Shown in pieces: positions 44,201-52,416 of a stretch of 64,000 nt of DNA. The DNA lies in NCBI GenBank assembly GCA_050180015.1, contig JBFXEO010000001.1, positions 4,422 to 68,421 on the forward strand, in the 5' to 3' direction. Made by a program: the position numbers and the translations under genes. Position 1 is the first letter of the stretch, and every line of letters starts with the position of its first letter. The stretch is from JBFXEO01 sp050180015 (GTDB lineage: Bacteria; Bacteroidota; Bacteroidia; Bacteroidales; Tenuifilaceae). The notes beneath the pieces are model-generated. The model made no database searches. It was not told the origin of the DNA and worked only from the letters and a program-made list of their open reading frames with translations.

Positions 44201-46561
44201 AACATCAAAGGTAAAAGCATTGGCTATAGCGATAGTATTGTTTTCGGGATCGGCAGAAATATTGCCAAGAAATATAGAATCGCCACTTGTAAGGGTTGCG
44301 TACTCTGAGTAATCGGTTAGCAGAACCCGCGTATTGGTTGATGCTATAAGTCCAAAGTTTTTGATTGTCAGGTTAACTGAAATGGTTTCGCCGAAATCAA
44401 CCTTGCCATTGTCGTTCGCCAGCGAGTCGTTGATGGACATTGAGCTTAAGGCGATGTAAGGTTCAGAAGTTGCAATTACCGGAATTGTATCGATATATGG
44501 GATTGCCTGCGGACGGGTTACGGTTAAAACGAGATTACAGAGTTCCTGTACTTGTTGAATGGGAATATCCATTATCTTGGATTCATCAAAGTAATACGTA
44601 CCAATAATTTGGGATCCTTTTGTGATGGAAACGTAAGAACCGCCGAGCGCGGAAATTTTGATTGTATCTACTCCAATTGGAACGGCAGCATCATGGCTTA
44701 CGTCGTTTCCCGATGCAGCAGTGAAATATGGCATTAACGATGGGTCTCCCAGAACATTGTAAGCTTCCCAGTAGTAGGTAGATGAGGTGTCGCGTGGGTA
44801 ATCCTGGGTTTCTGCTTCTGTAACAGCTAGGTTTCCAGCAAAAACCATTGCTCCTGCCGTGCGGTAGGTAGTAACAAACGGAGCATCGTATGCGCCCGAA
44901 GTGCTTTCTGTAAAGGTTGGTACGTAACCATTATTATCGTCAACCATAGGAAATGCGCCTACAGCCCAGTACATATCCTCTTTCCAGTAGCTGCTTGGCG
45001 AGGAACCAATGTAAGTTACAGCCCCCTTGTCCTGCGATCGGATCCAAGTTTCACCGATACATTCTGCTGTTCCAAAATCGCCGGAAAGACAACAGTTTGC
45101 TACTACCAGCGGATATTTTGCCCGGTTGGTGAAAGCGGTTACATTCGATTCTAGCAGTTCAGGATCACCCCATTTGGTTTCGTTACAATGTGCTGTATAG
45201 TTGATAAAACCAACGGAAATTTTGTCGTCATTGTAACAGCCCGTATAGCCTGATTGCTCCGAAGTGTTGTTCGGATCGCTTGCTACTCCATATTCGTTTA
45301 CCGCGGTAAAACCGTTTGCAGTATTAAAGTAATTGGCGGTTCCGTATTTGATGGTGGGCTGTGCAACCTTGGGATTCCATTCAGAATCTGATCCAGCAAT
45401 TAATGTAACGTTGTTCAGGTATTGCGGATCGGTAAATTCATACTTCTCGTAGTATAAAATTTTGTTGATGATATTATCGAGTTGCTGGGTGCTTGTCGCC
45501 GATAGCCGCCCGTAGTACATTTCCGGGAAGATGTCGCCATCAACGCTGGCGTAGTACAGGTCGGTTTGTTTTTTCGATTGTGTCCCAACCGCCGACGATG
45601 GAACTTGCGCAACATCGCCAACCAGTAGCAGGAAAGTTGGGGCGGGGTCATCCTCTGTTGCTGCATTGTACTGTTGCTGGATGTATGCCTTTATTTGCGA
45701 TGAGGTGCTTCCAATTTCATCGGTATATGCGGTAATGACATTAAATCCCTTTTGGGTTTTCCATGCAATATATGGAGCAAGCGACGATTCAAACATCCTG
45801 TTGCTGATGATTACCATTTTTACGGGATATTTCGTTAAGTCGGGATGTTGGTCGTAGGGATTTTCCGTTGCGTTAAAGGCCGATTGGCCAATAATATCGA
45901 AGTACGGGCTACTTAAGTTTTTCAATTCTTTGTTGCTTTTCGTACTTCCGCCGACTGTAATCTGTATGTCAATATCGTTATAAACTTTTATGCTTTTTTG
46001 TGAGGGATTGTAATCAACCGGGGTTACTACTAAACGGGCAACCGTATAGGACCTCATATTTCCCAGTATTTCTAAAGACACCAGGGAGTTTCGCAGGTAC
46101 GATTGTTTTGAGTAGATTTCTTTTTTATAGTGAAAGGGAATAGATGCGGAGTCCTGATCCTTACGTACCGATGGCTGAACCGGGAAAATAGGATTTTCCA
46201 TGCCAATATCCTTGAGGATATATTCGGTCTGTGTGTAATTTACTATTTTTGCCGTAGCCGTTGCCCCGTAGGGTAGCAGTATCAATTTTTTATAGGCGGG
46301 AAGCTCTGGTGACCCAACTTCACCGGAGCTGTAACCTTTGTCGAACCATAGCTTTGAGAAAAACTCACCGGTTTTGGCTTTTTTCGATTTCCAGCTTAAC
46401 TTATCCAGGCTAACTTTTACCTGAAAACTATTGGCATTAGCCGCTGAAAACTTTGCGGTTTCAGGTTTTATATCGTTTTTTAGCTGCAGCTGTTTAACCT
46501 GGGCCGCCAGGTTTGAAACCAGCAGAACAAGCGATAGAACAAATAATAGTTTTTTCACCAT
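41270..46561 (-). CDS. Gingipain-like C25 cysteine protease with CUB, FN3-like and regulatory-like repeats and T9SS sorting domain
   Basis: This is a 1763-aa secreted protease of peptidase family C25 (gingipain). It has a signal peptide (1-20), a propeptide of about 220 residues, and a catalytic domain (about 245-640). The catalytic dyad is H458 (TAHCNE) and C490 (NCCLSG), as in gingipains. Downstream are CARDB/Ig-like domains, two CUB domains (SETCFAVFTDSGGEDSSYSN and IDSTLFYDSGGSGSNYSS regions) flanking an FN3-like module, and about five carboxypeptidase-regulatory-like repeats. A T9SS type A sorting domain closes it (YPNPTSGHIFID ... SKFIKI). Cell-surface or extracellular proteolysis is expected; specificity (Arg or Lys) cannot be read from sequence. 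A terminator follows it. Confidence 0.93.
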   Translation of the reverse strand: MVKKLLFVLSLVLLVSNLAAQVKQLQLKNDIKPETAKFSAANANSFQVKVSLDKLSWKSKKAKTGEFFSKLWFDKGYSSGEVGSPELPAYKKLILLPYGATATAKIVNYTQTEYILKDIGMENPIFPVQPSVRKDQDSASIPFHYKKEIYSKQSYLRNSLVSLEILGNMRSYTVARLVVTPVDYNPSQKSIKVYNDIDIQITVGGSTKSNKELKNLSSPYFDIIGQSAFNATENPYDQHPDLTKYPVKMVIISNRMFESSLAPYIAWKTQKGFNVITAYTDEIGSTSSQIKAYIQQQYNAATEDDPAPTFLLLVGDVAQVPSSAVGTQSKKQTDLYYASVDGDIFPEMYYGRLSATSTQQLDNIINKILYYEKYEFTDPQYLNNVTLIAGSDSEWNPKVAQPTIKYGTANYFNTANGFTAVNEYGVASDPNNTSEQSGYTGCYNDDKISVGFINYTAHCNETKWGDPELLESNVTAFTNRAKYPLVVANCCLSGDFGTAECIGETWIRSQDKGAVTYIGSSPSSYWKEDMYWAVGAFPMVDDNNGYVPTFTESTSGAYDAPFVTTYRTAGAMVFAGNLAVTEAETQDYPRDTSSTYYWEAYNVLGDPSLMPYFTAASGNDVSHDAAVPIGVDTIKISALGGSYVSITKGSQIIGTYYFDESKIMDIPIQQVQELCNLVLTVTRPQAIPYIDTIPVIATSEPYIALSSMSINDSLANDNGKVDFGETISVNLTIKNFGLIASTNTRVLLTDYSEYATLTSGDSIFLGNISADPENNTIAIANAFTFDVSSNVPDETIETLTLTFKSDGGTWTSSLKIPINAPSIDVGEIKIDDSTLGDNSGVASPGESFYGTIALSNTGHSGISDLQAFVSIPDSVNDIVIINYEPINNVSVETGDTCTVKFRISLNPSIDESKTFPVIVNVFSDSNTAINKEGIRYVEVVPGNTITMDNQNSETCFAVFTDSGGEDSSYSNNENYVKTITAANELNKLKVVFSAFSVEEGFDKLYVYDGNSTNSRPVDGSPFTGTSLPADIYSSGQSLTFKFTSDNDIAQDGWKATISCVEPTQIPLCMANPNPANNSTGVSVKKLEWEKSSDAQFYDVYIGYDSENLAFLGRTYEPFIAVSLKKSTNYCWRVIPGNYIGICDKSCEVWNFQTTSDIDEFSMTNGTISIDSTLFYDSGGSGSNYSSNENYILTFAPKITGTKVKVAFEQFDVESNATCNYDYLKIYDGPSTSSTLIGKYCGTTLPASYTSTSSDGNLTFQFNSDENIENTGWKAKITAVGTVNLYTLTVSVLYNGLPVKNATVSINGLTMITGTTGNVQFNLPTGTFSYAVNATGYTSITGTGTINGSSKTIAVNLSRQYNSNISVFDNATNSPVHTAKVIVNGESYFTNPTGIALIETPSGSYNITIEKEGYTPENSNISISADNGTFEFGLTPEIYNISTTVKNVYNGAVPSALIAVNETSETTDSNGNASLQLPYGIHKLEVSKETYLPIEQWINVTQEAQVNIVLDYLQSEINEITYNVIGNGPLGSNPLPDANLSVYLNNSIVAQKNTNSQGRASILLPDGSYKYMLEKEGYVSSPLAEFNVEGAKIIFNDTINQITYTITFEVKSNEVAVNTAEVLLSGYYTVQTDVLGLATFSPVGYTKGLSYTVTKAGYDEYNGFVDVNSDKTVRVNLILTDVNEVADNTIKIYPNPTSGHIFIDTHLPIAQVQIIGITGYVVDAIKATGLSTIQISTANLTRGTYITRIIFTNGKIKYSKFIKI

Positions 46562-46821
46562 AAACGAATAAATTTAAACTTGCAAAATACAAAAACGTCC
46601 AATACCAGAATTAATTACATCAAAATAATTAGTAATTTAAATTTGAGCCCATGCAGCAAAATCTTCATAAAAAAGTCTTTAACAGTTTAACGGCATGGTT
46701 GCAGAATTGATTTTTAACAATTTAGCTCTGTTTAAACATTCCGAATCGAAAATAGGGTTAAATTCGACACATTTTAAACCATTGATGTTAGGGTACATCT
46801 TAAAACATAAAAGTTGATGCA

Positions 46822-48147
46822 ATGAGAAAAGTGTTAGTGGTAGTTACACTATTTATCCCAACCCTGCTTTGGTCGCAGGAACCGTGGTCTTTGGAAAAAT
46901 GTATTGAGTATGCTTTGCAGAATAACCTGCAAATTAAACAGCAGGAGTTGGATGTAAAAATGAGCGAAAGCGATCTTCTTCAATCCAAAATAAATATTTT
47001 ACCTTCATTGAACGCCAGTGGTACCCAGGCGTATTATTTTGATCGGGCTATTTTATCCGAAACAAACGGGTCTATTAGTGGCGATGTGAAAAACAATACG
47101 CTAAATTTAAACTCCAGCATTTCTCTTTTTAACGGGTTTCAAAAGTATAATACAATTAAACAGAACCAGTTTGATCTTTTGGCAACGTTGAGCGATATTG
47201 AGAAGATAAAAAATAATATATCGTTAAATGTTGCATCGGATTACCTGCAGGTTCTATACTATAACGATTTGGTGATTTCTTCCAGTAATCAGGTTGAGCT
47301 TTCGAAGCTTCAGGTCGAAAGAACTAAAACAATGGTAAATGCTGGAAGTGTACCCGAGGGGAATCTTTTTGAAATAGAGGCACAGCTGGCATCCGATGAA
47401 TTACAGCTTGTGAATGCCCAAAATCAGCTGGAAATAGCAACACTAAATCTAACGCAATTGTTAGAAATTAAAAGCCCGGAGGGCTTTAATGTTGAAAAAC
47501 CCAATCTGGATGAGTTTGAAGAAAAACAAATCGAGTTGTCCCCTAAAGATATTTTTTTTATAGCGCAGGAAACCATGCCGCAAATACTTAGCGCTAACTA
47601 TAAAGTTTCCAGCGCGAAAAAGGGACTTCTAGTTGCGAAAGGTGGAATTAGCCCCAGCTTATCGCTTAGCGGTTCTTACGGCTCTTTTGCAGATAAAATT
47701 TTAAATCAGGATGTTGACCAGGCTTCTTTTAGTCGGCAAATTAAGGATAATGTAAACAAATCGCTCACTTTTAATCTCTCCGTTCCCATATTTAATGGGT
47801 GGCAGGTTAGAAACAGAATCTCAAAGGCCAAAATATCCCTCAGCTCAGCCCAAATTTCCTTAGAGAACGAAAAAAATTTACTTTATAAGGACATTCAACA
47901 AGCATATACCGATGCCCTGGCTGCCCAAAAAAAGCTGAAAGCTTCCAAAAAGAGTGTAATTGCCCTTGAAGAGGCTTTTCGGTACTCAGAGCAGAAATTT
48001 AATGTTGGCCTGGTTACTTCTTACGATTATACCAATGCTAAAACAAAACTATCAAACGCCGAAACCGATTTGTTGCAGGCAAAATACGAGTTGATATTTA
48101 AGCTAAAAATTCTCGATTTTTACCGGGGAATTCCTCTTAAACTATAG
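46822..48147 (+). CDS. TolC family outer-membrane efflux protein
   Basis: This 441-aa TolC homologue is the trimeric outer-membrane channel of tripartite pumps. It has a signal peptide (1-18) followed by two TolC repeats with alternating coiled coil and strand segments (LEKCIEYALQNNLQIKQQELD and the mirrored KAKISLSSAQISLENEKNLLYKDIQQAYTDALAAQKK). The second half repeats the YDYTNAKTKLSNAETDLLQAKYEL pattern typical of the family. It is followed 47 bp later by an HlyD-type adaptor and is surely its partner; a permease gene is missing from this locus. Confidence 0.93.
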   Translation: MRKVLVVVTLFIPTLLWSQEPWSLEKCIEYALQNNLQIKQQELDVKMSESDLLQSKINILPSLNASGTQAYYFDRAILSETNGSISGDVKNNTLNLNSSISLFNGFQKYNTIKQNQFDLLATLSDIEKIKNNISLNVASDYLQVLYYNDLVISSSNQVELSKLQVERTKTMVNAGSVPEGNLFEIEAQLASDELQLVNAQNQLEIATLNLTQLLEIKSPEGFNVEKPNLDEFEEKQIELSPKDIFFIAQETMPQILSANYKVSSAKKGLLVAKGGISPSLSLSGSYGSFADKILNQDVDQASFSRQIKDNVNKSLTFNLSVPIFNGWQVRNRISKAKISLSSAQISLENEKNLLYKDIQQAYTDALAAQKKLKASKKSVIALEEAFRYSEQKFNVGLVTSYDYTNAKTKLSNAETDLLQAKYELIFKLKILDFYRGIPLKL

Positions 48148-48194
48148 TAGTTTGATTTAAGCGAATTAAAGTAATAACTAAATATTATTTTCTG

Positions 48195-49517
48195 ATGAAA
48201 AAAGGATTGTTGAAATATTTGATAGGTGCTTTAGTGGTGCTGATTGTTATGGCTGTTGTCGGGAAGAAAAAGGGATGGTTCGGAAAACCCGATACCATTT
48301 CCGTTTTCGTTGAGAAACCCGAAAAAAGAACCATCACCGAGGCAATTAATGCCAACGGAAAAATTCAACCCGAAGTTGAAATTAAGCTTAGCGCCGAAGT
48401 TTCAGGAGAAATTATTGAATTACCCGTAAAGGAGGGCGATTGGGTTGAGAAAGGCACGCTTTTGGTTAAAATAAAACCCGACACATATATTTCGTTAAGG
48501 GACCGGGCAATTGCAGCCGTAAATTCTTCCAGCGCCAGGCAGGCGCAATCAAAAGCACAGCTAACCCAAAGTGAACTTGCCTTCAATAGAAATAAATTAC
48601 TTTACGACCAGAAAGCAATATCCGAGTCGGAATACGAAACGGCTAAAACCAGCTACGATGTGGCTAAATCGGAATTAATGGCGGCCAACTTCGAGGTGGA
48701 GAGCGCCAAAGCTTCGCTTAAGGAGGCCGAAGAAAACTTAAAGAAAACATCTATTTATTCGCCCATATCGGGAACTGTATCCAAGTTGAATGTTGAACTT
48801 GGCGAAAGGGTTTTGGGAACCATACAGATGGCCGGTACCGAAATAATGCGCATTGCCAACCTGAATCGTATGGAGGCACGTGTTGACGTTAACGAAAATG
48901 ACATTGTTAAAGTGATGATTGGCGATACGGCCTTGGTGGAAATTGACGCCTATGTCGATCGGAAATTCAAAGGGGTTGTTACCCAAATTGCCAACACCGC
49001 CAATGTTTCCGGAACCACCACCGATCAGGTTACAAACTTTGAGGTTCGCATATTTATACTTGAACACTCTTACAAAGATTTAGTCGTCAACAACCTTCAG
49101 GGGCCATTCCGGCCAGGCATGTCAACCACAGTAGATATTCTTACTGAAACACGAAAGGACGTTCTAACAGTTCCCATCCAAGCGGTAACCGTTCGCTCCG
49201 ATTCAACAAAGAGTGCCCTTGCTGAATTTGAAAAAGTTGATCAGACGAAACAAGCCGAACAGCAGGGGCCCGTTGTGGCTAAGAGCGATAAACTCAAGGA
49301 AATCGTATTTATCGCTAACGGCGATACCGCTTTTAAGGTCGAGGTAAAAACGGGTATTCAGGATAACCAGTATATCGAAATAATGGAGGGCTTAACTGGC
49401 GACGAGGAGGTTGTTACTGCGCCATACAGCGCAATATCAAGGCGGTTGAACGATAAAACCCTTATCAAAAAAGCAAAAACCAAGGAAGAATTATTTGTAG
49501 TTGATGGGAAGAAGTAA
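48195..49517 (+). CDS. HlyD/MFP-type membrane fusion protein
   Basis: This 440-aa periplasmic adaptor joins an inner-membrane pump to TolC. The N-terminal anchor (LLKYLIGALVVLIVMAVVG) precedes the barrel-sandwich hybrid domain (ITEAINANGKIQPEVEIKLSAEVSGEIIELPVKEGDWVEKGTLLVKI), an alpha-helical hairpin (about 95-185), a second lipoyl half (SPISGTVSKLNVELGERV) and a beta-barrel (FRPGMSTTVDILTETRKDVLTVPIQAV). It resembles MacA-type adaptors, which usually pair with MacB-type ABC permeases. tsaB starts 6 bp after its stop. Confidence 0.93.
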   Translation: MKKGLLKYLIGALVVLIVMAVVGKKKGWFGKPDTISVFVEKPEKRTITEAINANGKIQPEVEIKLSAEVSGEIIELPVKEGDWVEKGTLLVKIKPDTYISLRDRAIAAVNSSSARQAQSKAQLTQSELAFNRNKLLYDQKAISESEYETAKTSYDVAKSELMAANFEVESAKASLKEAEENLKKTSIYSPISGTVSKLNVELGERVLGTIQMAGTEIMRIANLNRMEARVDVNENDIVKVMIGDTALVEIDAYVDRKFKGVVTQIANTANVSGTTTDQVTNFEVRIFILEHSYKDLVVNNLQGPFRPGMSTTVDILTETRKDVLTVPIQAVTVRSDSTKSALAEFEKVDQTKQAEQQGPVVAKSDKLKEIVFIANGDTAFKVEVKTGIQDNQYIEIMEGLTGDEEVVTAPYSAISRRLNDKTLIKKAKTKEELFVVDGKK

Positions 49518-49523
49518 TTTGCC

Positions 49524-50234
49524 ATGACCCACATTCTTTGTATCGAAACCGGAACATCAACCTGTTCAGTGGCCGTAGGCAATGAAACAGGAATAGTTGG
49601 CTTTAAGGATATAAACGATTCTAGGGCACACGCATCACACCTTTCCATGCTAATCCAGGATATTTTCAGCGAAATTGGGTTCAGCATTTCATCGGTTGAT
49701 GCCGTTGCGGTGAGCAAAGGGCCCGGTTCATATACCGGTTTACGGATAGGAGTCTCGGCGGCCAAGGGAATATGTTACTCTCTTGGTAAGCCGCTTCTTT
49801 CGGTTGGCAGCTTAGACTCCATGGTACACGGCGTTGCCGGGTTTATCAACGGGTTGAACCCTGGTGATATTTCGTTATTCTGTCCAATGATTGACGCCCG
49901 GCGAATGGAGGTTTACACAGCGCTATTCGATAGCTCAAAAAACAGAATTACCGAAGTGGAGGCCATTATTGTTAGCTCTAACTCATTCGCCAGCTTTTTA
50001 GACTCAGGAAAGATACTTTTTTTTGGGAATGGAGCCCCTAAATGCCGATCCGTAATAACGCATCCCAATGCAATTTTTATTGACAGGTTTGAACCCTCCG
50101 CCCGGTTTATGCTCCCGTTGGCGCTTAAGGCTTTTAAAAACCAACAGCTTGAAGATGTTGCCTACTTTGAACCTTTTTACCTTAAGGATTTTGTGGCGAC
50201 CATGTCTAAGAATAAAGTTTTGCCGGGGAATTAA
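49524..50234 (+). CDS. tsaB: tRNA threonylcarbamoyladenosine synthesis protein TsaB
   Basis: This 236-aa ASKHA-fold partner of TsaD is required for t6A37 formation on ANN-decoding tRNAs. It begins HILCIETGTSTCSVAV (phosphate-binding strand pair). The VSKGPGSYTGLRIGVSAAKGI motif is diagnostic, followed by LCPMIDARRMEVYTALF. At 236 aa it is the normal length. Start ATG is 6 bp after the HlyD-type gene, which suggests co-transcription, although the two functions are unrelated. Confidence 0.95.
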   Translation: MTHILCIETGTSTCSVAVGNETGIVGFKDINDSRAHASHLSMLIQDIFSEIGFSISSVDAVAVSKGPGSYTGLRIGVSAAKGICYSLGKPLLSVGSLDSMVHGVAGFINGLNPGDISLFCPMIDARRMEVYTALFDSSKNRITEVEAIIVSSNSFASFLDSGKILFFGNGAPKCRSVITHPNAIFIDRFEPSARFMLPLALKAFKNQQLEDVAYFEPFYLKDFVATMSKNKVLPGN

Positions 50235-50468
50235 AGTGACTTAAATTTTCAGGGCATCAAGGAAGCCCGAAGGGAATAGCTTCAGAAATCGTAAAAAACT
50301 TTACCAGTAACTTCTAACGCAGAGCACTTAAAAAGTCCGAAAAATTACACAATGAGTTACTAGGCCCTACGATAATATTTGCGTTTACGGTTGTTTCCGT
50401 TATTTCGATTATATTAGATATTTATCTAATAATCTGTACGCTAAATTTTTTGGATTATCGACTTTTAC

Positions 50469-50476
50469 TATTTTTG
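50469..50476 (+). promoter_or_regulatory. Bacteroidota-type -7 box (TATTTTTG) for efp
   Basis: This is an exact TAnnTTTG match 20 bp before the efp start. A TTTG at 50449-50452 is a possible -33 element, but its 16-bp spacing is somewhat short. Confidence 0.5.
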
Positions 50477-50495
50477 CAAAAATTTTGAAATACCT

Positions 50496-51062
50496 ATGGC
50501 AACAACAGCAGATTTTAAAAATGGAATGTGTATTGAATTTAACGGGAAAATATACACAATAGTTCAGTTTCAACATGTTAAACCGGGCAAGGGCGGTGCA
50601 TTTGTTCGTACCAAGCTAAAAAGTTTAGAAACCGGAAAAGTTATCGAAAATACATTTACGGCGGGTGTAAAGGTAAATGCGGTTAGAGTAGAACGTCGGC
50701 CGTACCAGTTCCTTTACAAGGATGATTTGGGCTATAACTTTATGCACCAGGATACCTTTGAGCAAATTAGCTTAAATGGCGATTTAATTGAGAATTCCGA
50801 TTTGCTTAAGGAGGGCCAGAATGTAGAAATGATGGTTGATGCCGAAAAGGAAAACATCCTAACCTGCGAGTTACCCCCGTTTGTTGAGATGGAAATAACT
50901 TACACCGAACCAGGCCTAAAAGGCGATACCGCTTCTTCAACTGCCCTGAAAGCGGCAACGGTGGAAACGGGCGCAACCATTCAGGTTCCTCTTTTTATCA
51001 ATACTGGGGACAGAATTAAGGTTGATACGCGTACCCGGGAATACTATGAAAGAATAAAGTAG
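50496..51062 (+). CDS. efp: Elongation factor P
   Basis: This 188-aa factor relieves ribosome stalling at polyproline stretches by binding near the E-site tRNA. KOW-like N domain (residues 1-64) with the acceptor-facing loop [10 protein letters not shown]: the tip residue is K32, the position modified by beta-lysylation, hypusination or aminopentanol in other bacteria. The OB domains follow (residues 65-188, ending [12 protein letters not shown]). No EpmA or YmfI homologue is in the window, so whether K32 is modified is open. A LAM-type KamA is encoded 30 kb away and might supply beta-lysine, but that is speculative. Confidence 0.98.
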   Translation: MATTADFKNGMCIEFNGKIYTIVQFQHVKPGKGGAFVRTKLKSLETGKVIENTFTAGVKVNAVRVERRPYQFLYKDDLGYNFMHQDTFEQISLNGDLIENSDLLKEGQNVEMMVDAEKENILTCELPPFVEMEITYTEPGLKGDTASSTALKAATVETGATIQVPLFINTGDRIKVDTRTREYYERIK

Positions 51063-51177
51063 TCTTTAGCCATTTAAGAAACTTTTTCTTTGAATTGTAT
51101 TGCATTCCCAATTCTTTTTAGTTAACTTATTCCTCTTTTTGAAGTGAGCTACTATTTTTACCCTAAATTTCCGGGAA

Positions 51178-52416
51178 ATGTCTATTGCATCATCGCAAAA
51201 CAGGCTAAAACTTAGTACTTTCAAGTTAAATGCACTACTGGGCATGACTCAGGCCATAAGTGCCGAGTTAAAAACCGAGGAAATCCTCGATAGGTTTAGA
51301 GTAATTCTTAACGACGACTTAGGGATAGATAGGATTCTCCTTTTCAAAAAGGAGGAAAAATCATGGGATTTGCTGCTAAATAGCAATTGCCCACAAATTG
51401 TTGTTGAGCAAATTGATGTTGAGCGCGACTTGCTCCCATTTGTTGAGATTACCTTTGTTGGAGCTGCGGAGAATCCTGTACTCCTTGAGCTTGATATTAT
51501 TATTCCGGTAATACAGAATAACGTCCCTGTGGGCTATGTGCTGATTGGCGATACCAATGAATATGAAAAGGGTGTTAGCGCAACAATCCGGCATTTAAAC
51601 TTTGTGCAAACCCTCTCCATTATCATTTTCGTAGCAATTGAGAATTTGAGGCTATTCCATAAAAGCTTGGAGCAGGAGGCTATCCGCAAGGAGCTTGAAC
51701 TTGCATCGAAAATGCAAAATATGCTTATCCCTTCGCCGGACAGTATGCCCAACTTTAAGAATATCAGCATATCATCATTTTATAATCCCCATTACGAAGT
51801 TGGCGGTGATTACTACGATGTTATTCAGCTTAGCGCAACAGAGCTGGGCTTTTGCATTGCCGACGTATCTGGTAAAGGCATATCTGCCGCACTTCTCATG
51901 TCGAATTTTCAGGCAAACCTGCGGGCTCTTTTTACCGAAGACATTCCGTTAACCCGCTTAGTAGAAAAACTTAACGAGCGGGTTATGGCCACGGCAAAGG
52001 GCGAAAAGTTTATTACCATTTTCATTGGCCGGTACGATGTGGAAAAAAATCTGCTGGAATACATTAACGCAGGCCATAATCCTCCGGTAATGTACAATGA
52101 AGAATCCCGGCAAATCTCGTTTTTAACCAACGGGTGCGTTGGACTGGGTATGCTTGATGAAATTCCTGTAATGAATTTGGGATCGGTCCACATTAATCAA
52201 CCCGCAAAGTTGATCTGTTATACCGACGGTTTGGTTGAAAGCATTATGGACGATAGGGTTGAATATAATCCCAAACTTATTGAAGATTTTATAGTTGATA
52301 TTGGCTCAATGGATGAAATCATTAAAAGAATAGCCGAAGCCCGTGGTGTGAATGGCAAAACCAATTCGCAAATTTTTGATGATATTTCAATTCTTGGGTT
52401 CGAGTTTAGGCTGTGA
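51178..52416 (+). CDS. PP2C (SpoIIE/RsbU) family serine phosphatase with GAF-like sensor
   Basis: This 412-aa protein has an N-terminal GAF-like sensor region (about 15-165: MTQAISAELKTEEILDRFRVILNDDLGIDRILLFK), a short coiled-coil (EQEAIRKELELASKMQNMLIPSP) and a SpoIIE-type PP2C domain (about 190-408). The metal-binding GGDYYDV lies at 209-215, followed by FCIADVSGKGISAALLMSNFQANLRAL and LLEYINAGHNPPVMY. It probably dephosphorylates an anti-anti-sigma factor in a partner-switching pathway, though no STAS or anti-sigma gene is adjacent. Its 3' end overlaps the convergent O-antigen ligase gene by 30 bp. Confidence 0.92.
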   Translation: MSIASSQNRLKLSTFKLNALLGMTQAISAELKTEEILDRFRVILNDDLGIDRILLFKKEEKSWDLLLNSNCPQIVVEQIDVERDLLPFVEITFVGAAENPVLLELDIIIPVIQNNVPVGYVLIGDTNEYEKGVSATIRHLNFVQTLSIIIFVAIENLRLFHKSLEQEAIRKELELASKMQNMLIPSPDSMPNFKNISISSFYNPHYEVGGDYYDVIQLSATELGFCIADVSGKGISAALLMSNFQANLRALFTEDIPLTRLVEKLNERVMATAKGEKFITIFIGRYDVEKNLLEYINAGHNPPVMYNEESRQISFLTNGCVGLGMLDEIPVMNLGSVHINQPAKLICYTDGLVESIMDDRVEYNPKLIEDFIVDIGSMDEIIKRIAEARGVNGKTNSQIFDDISILGFEFRL

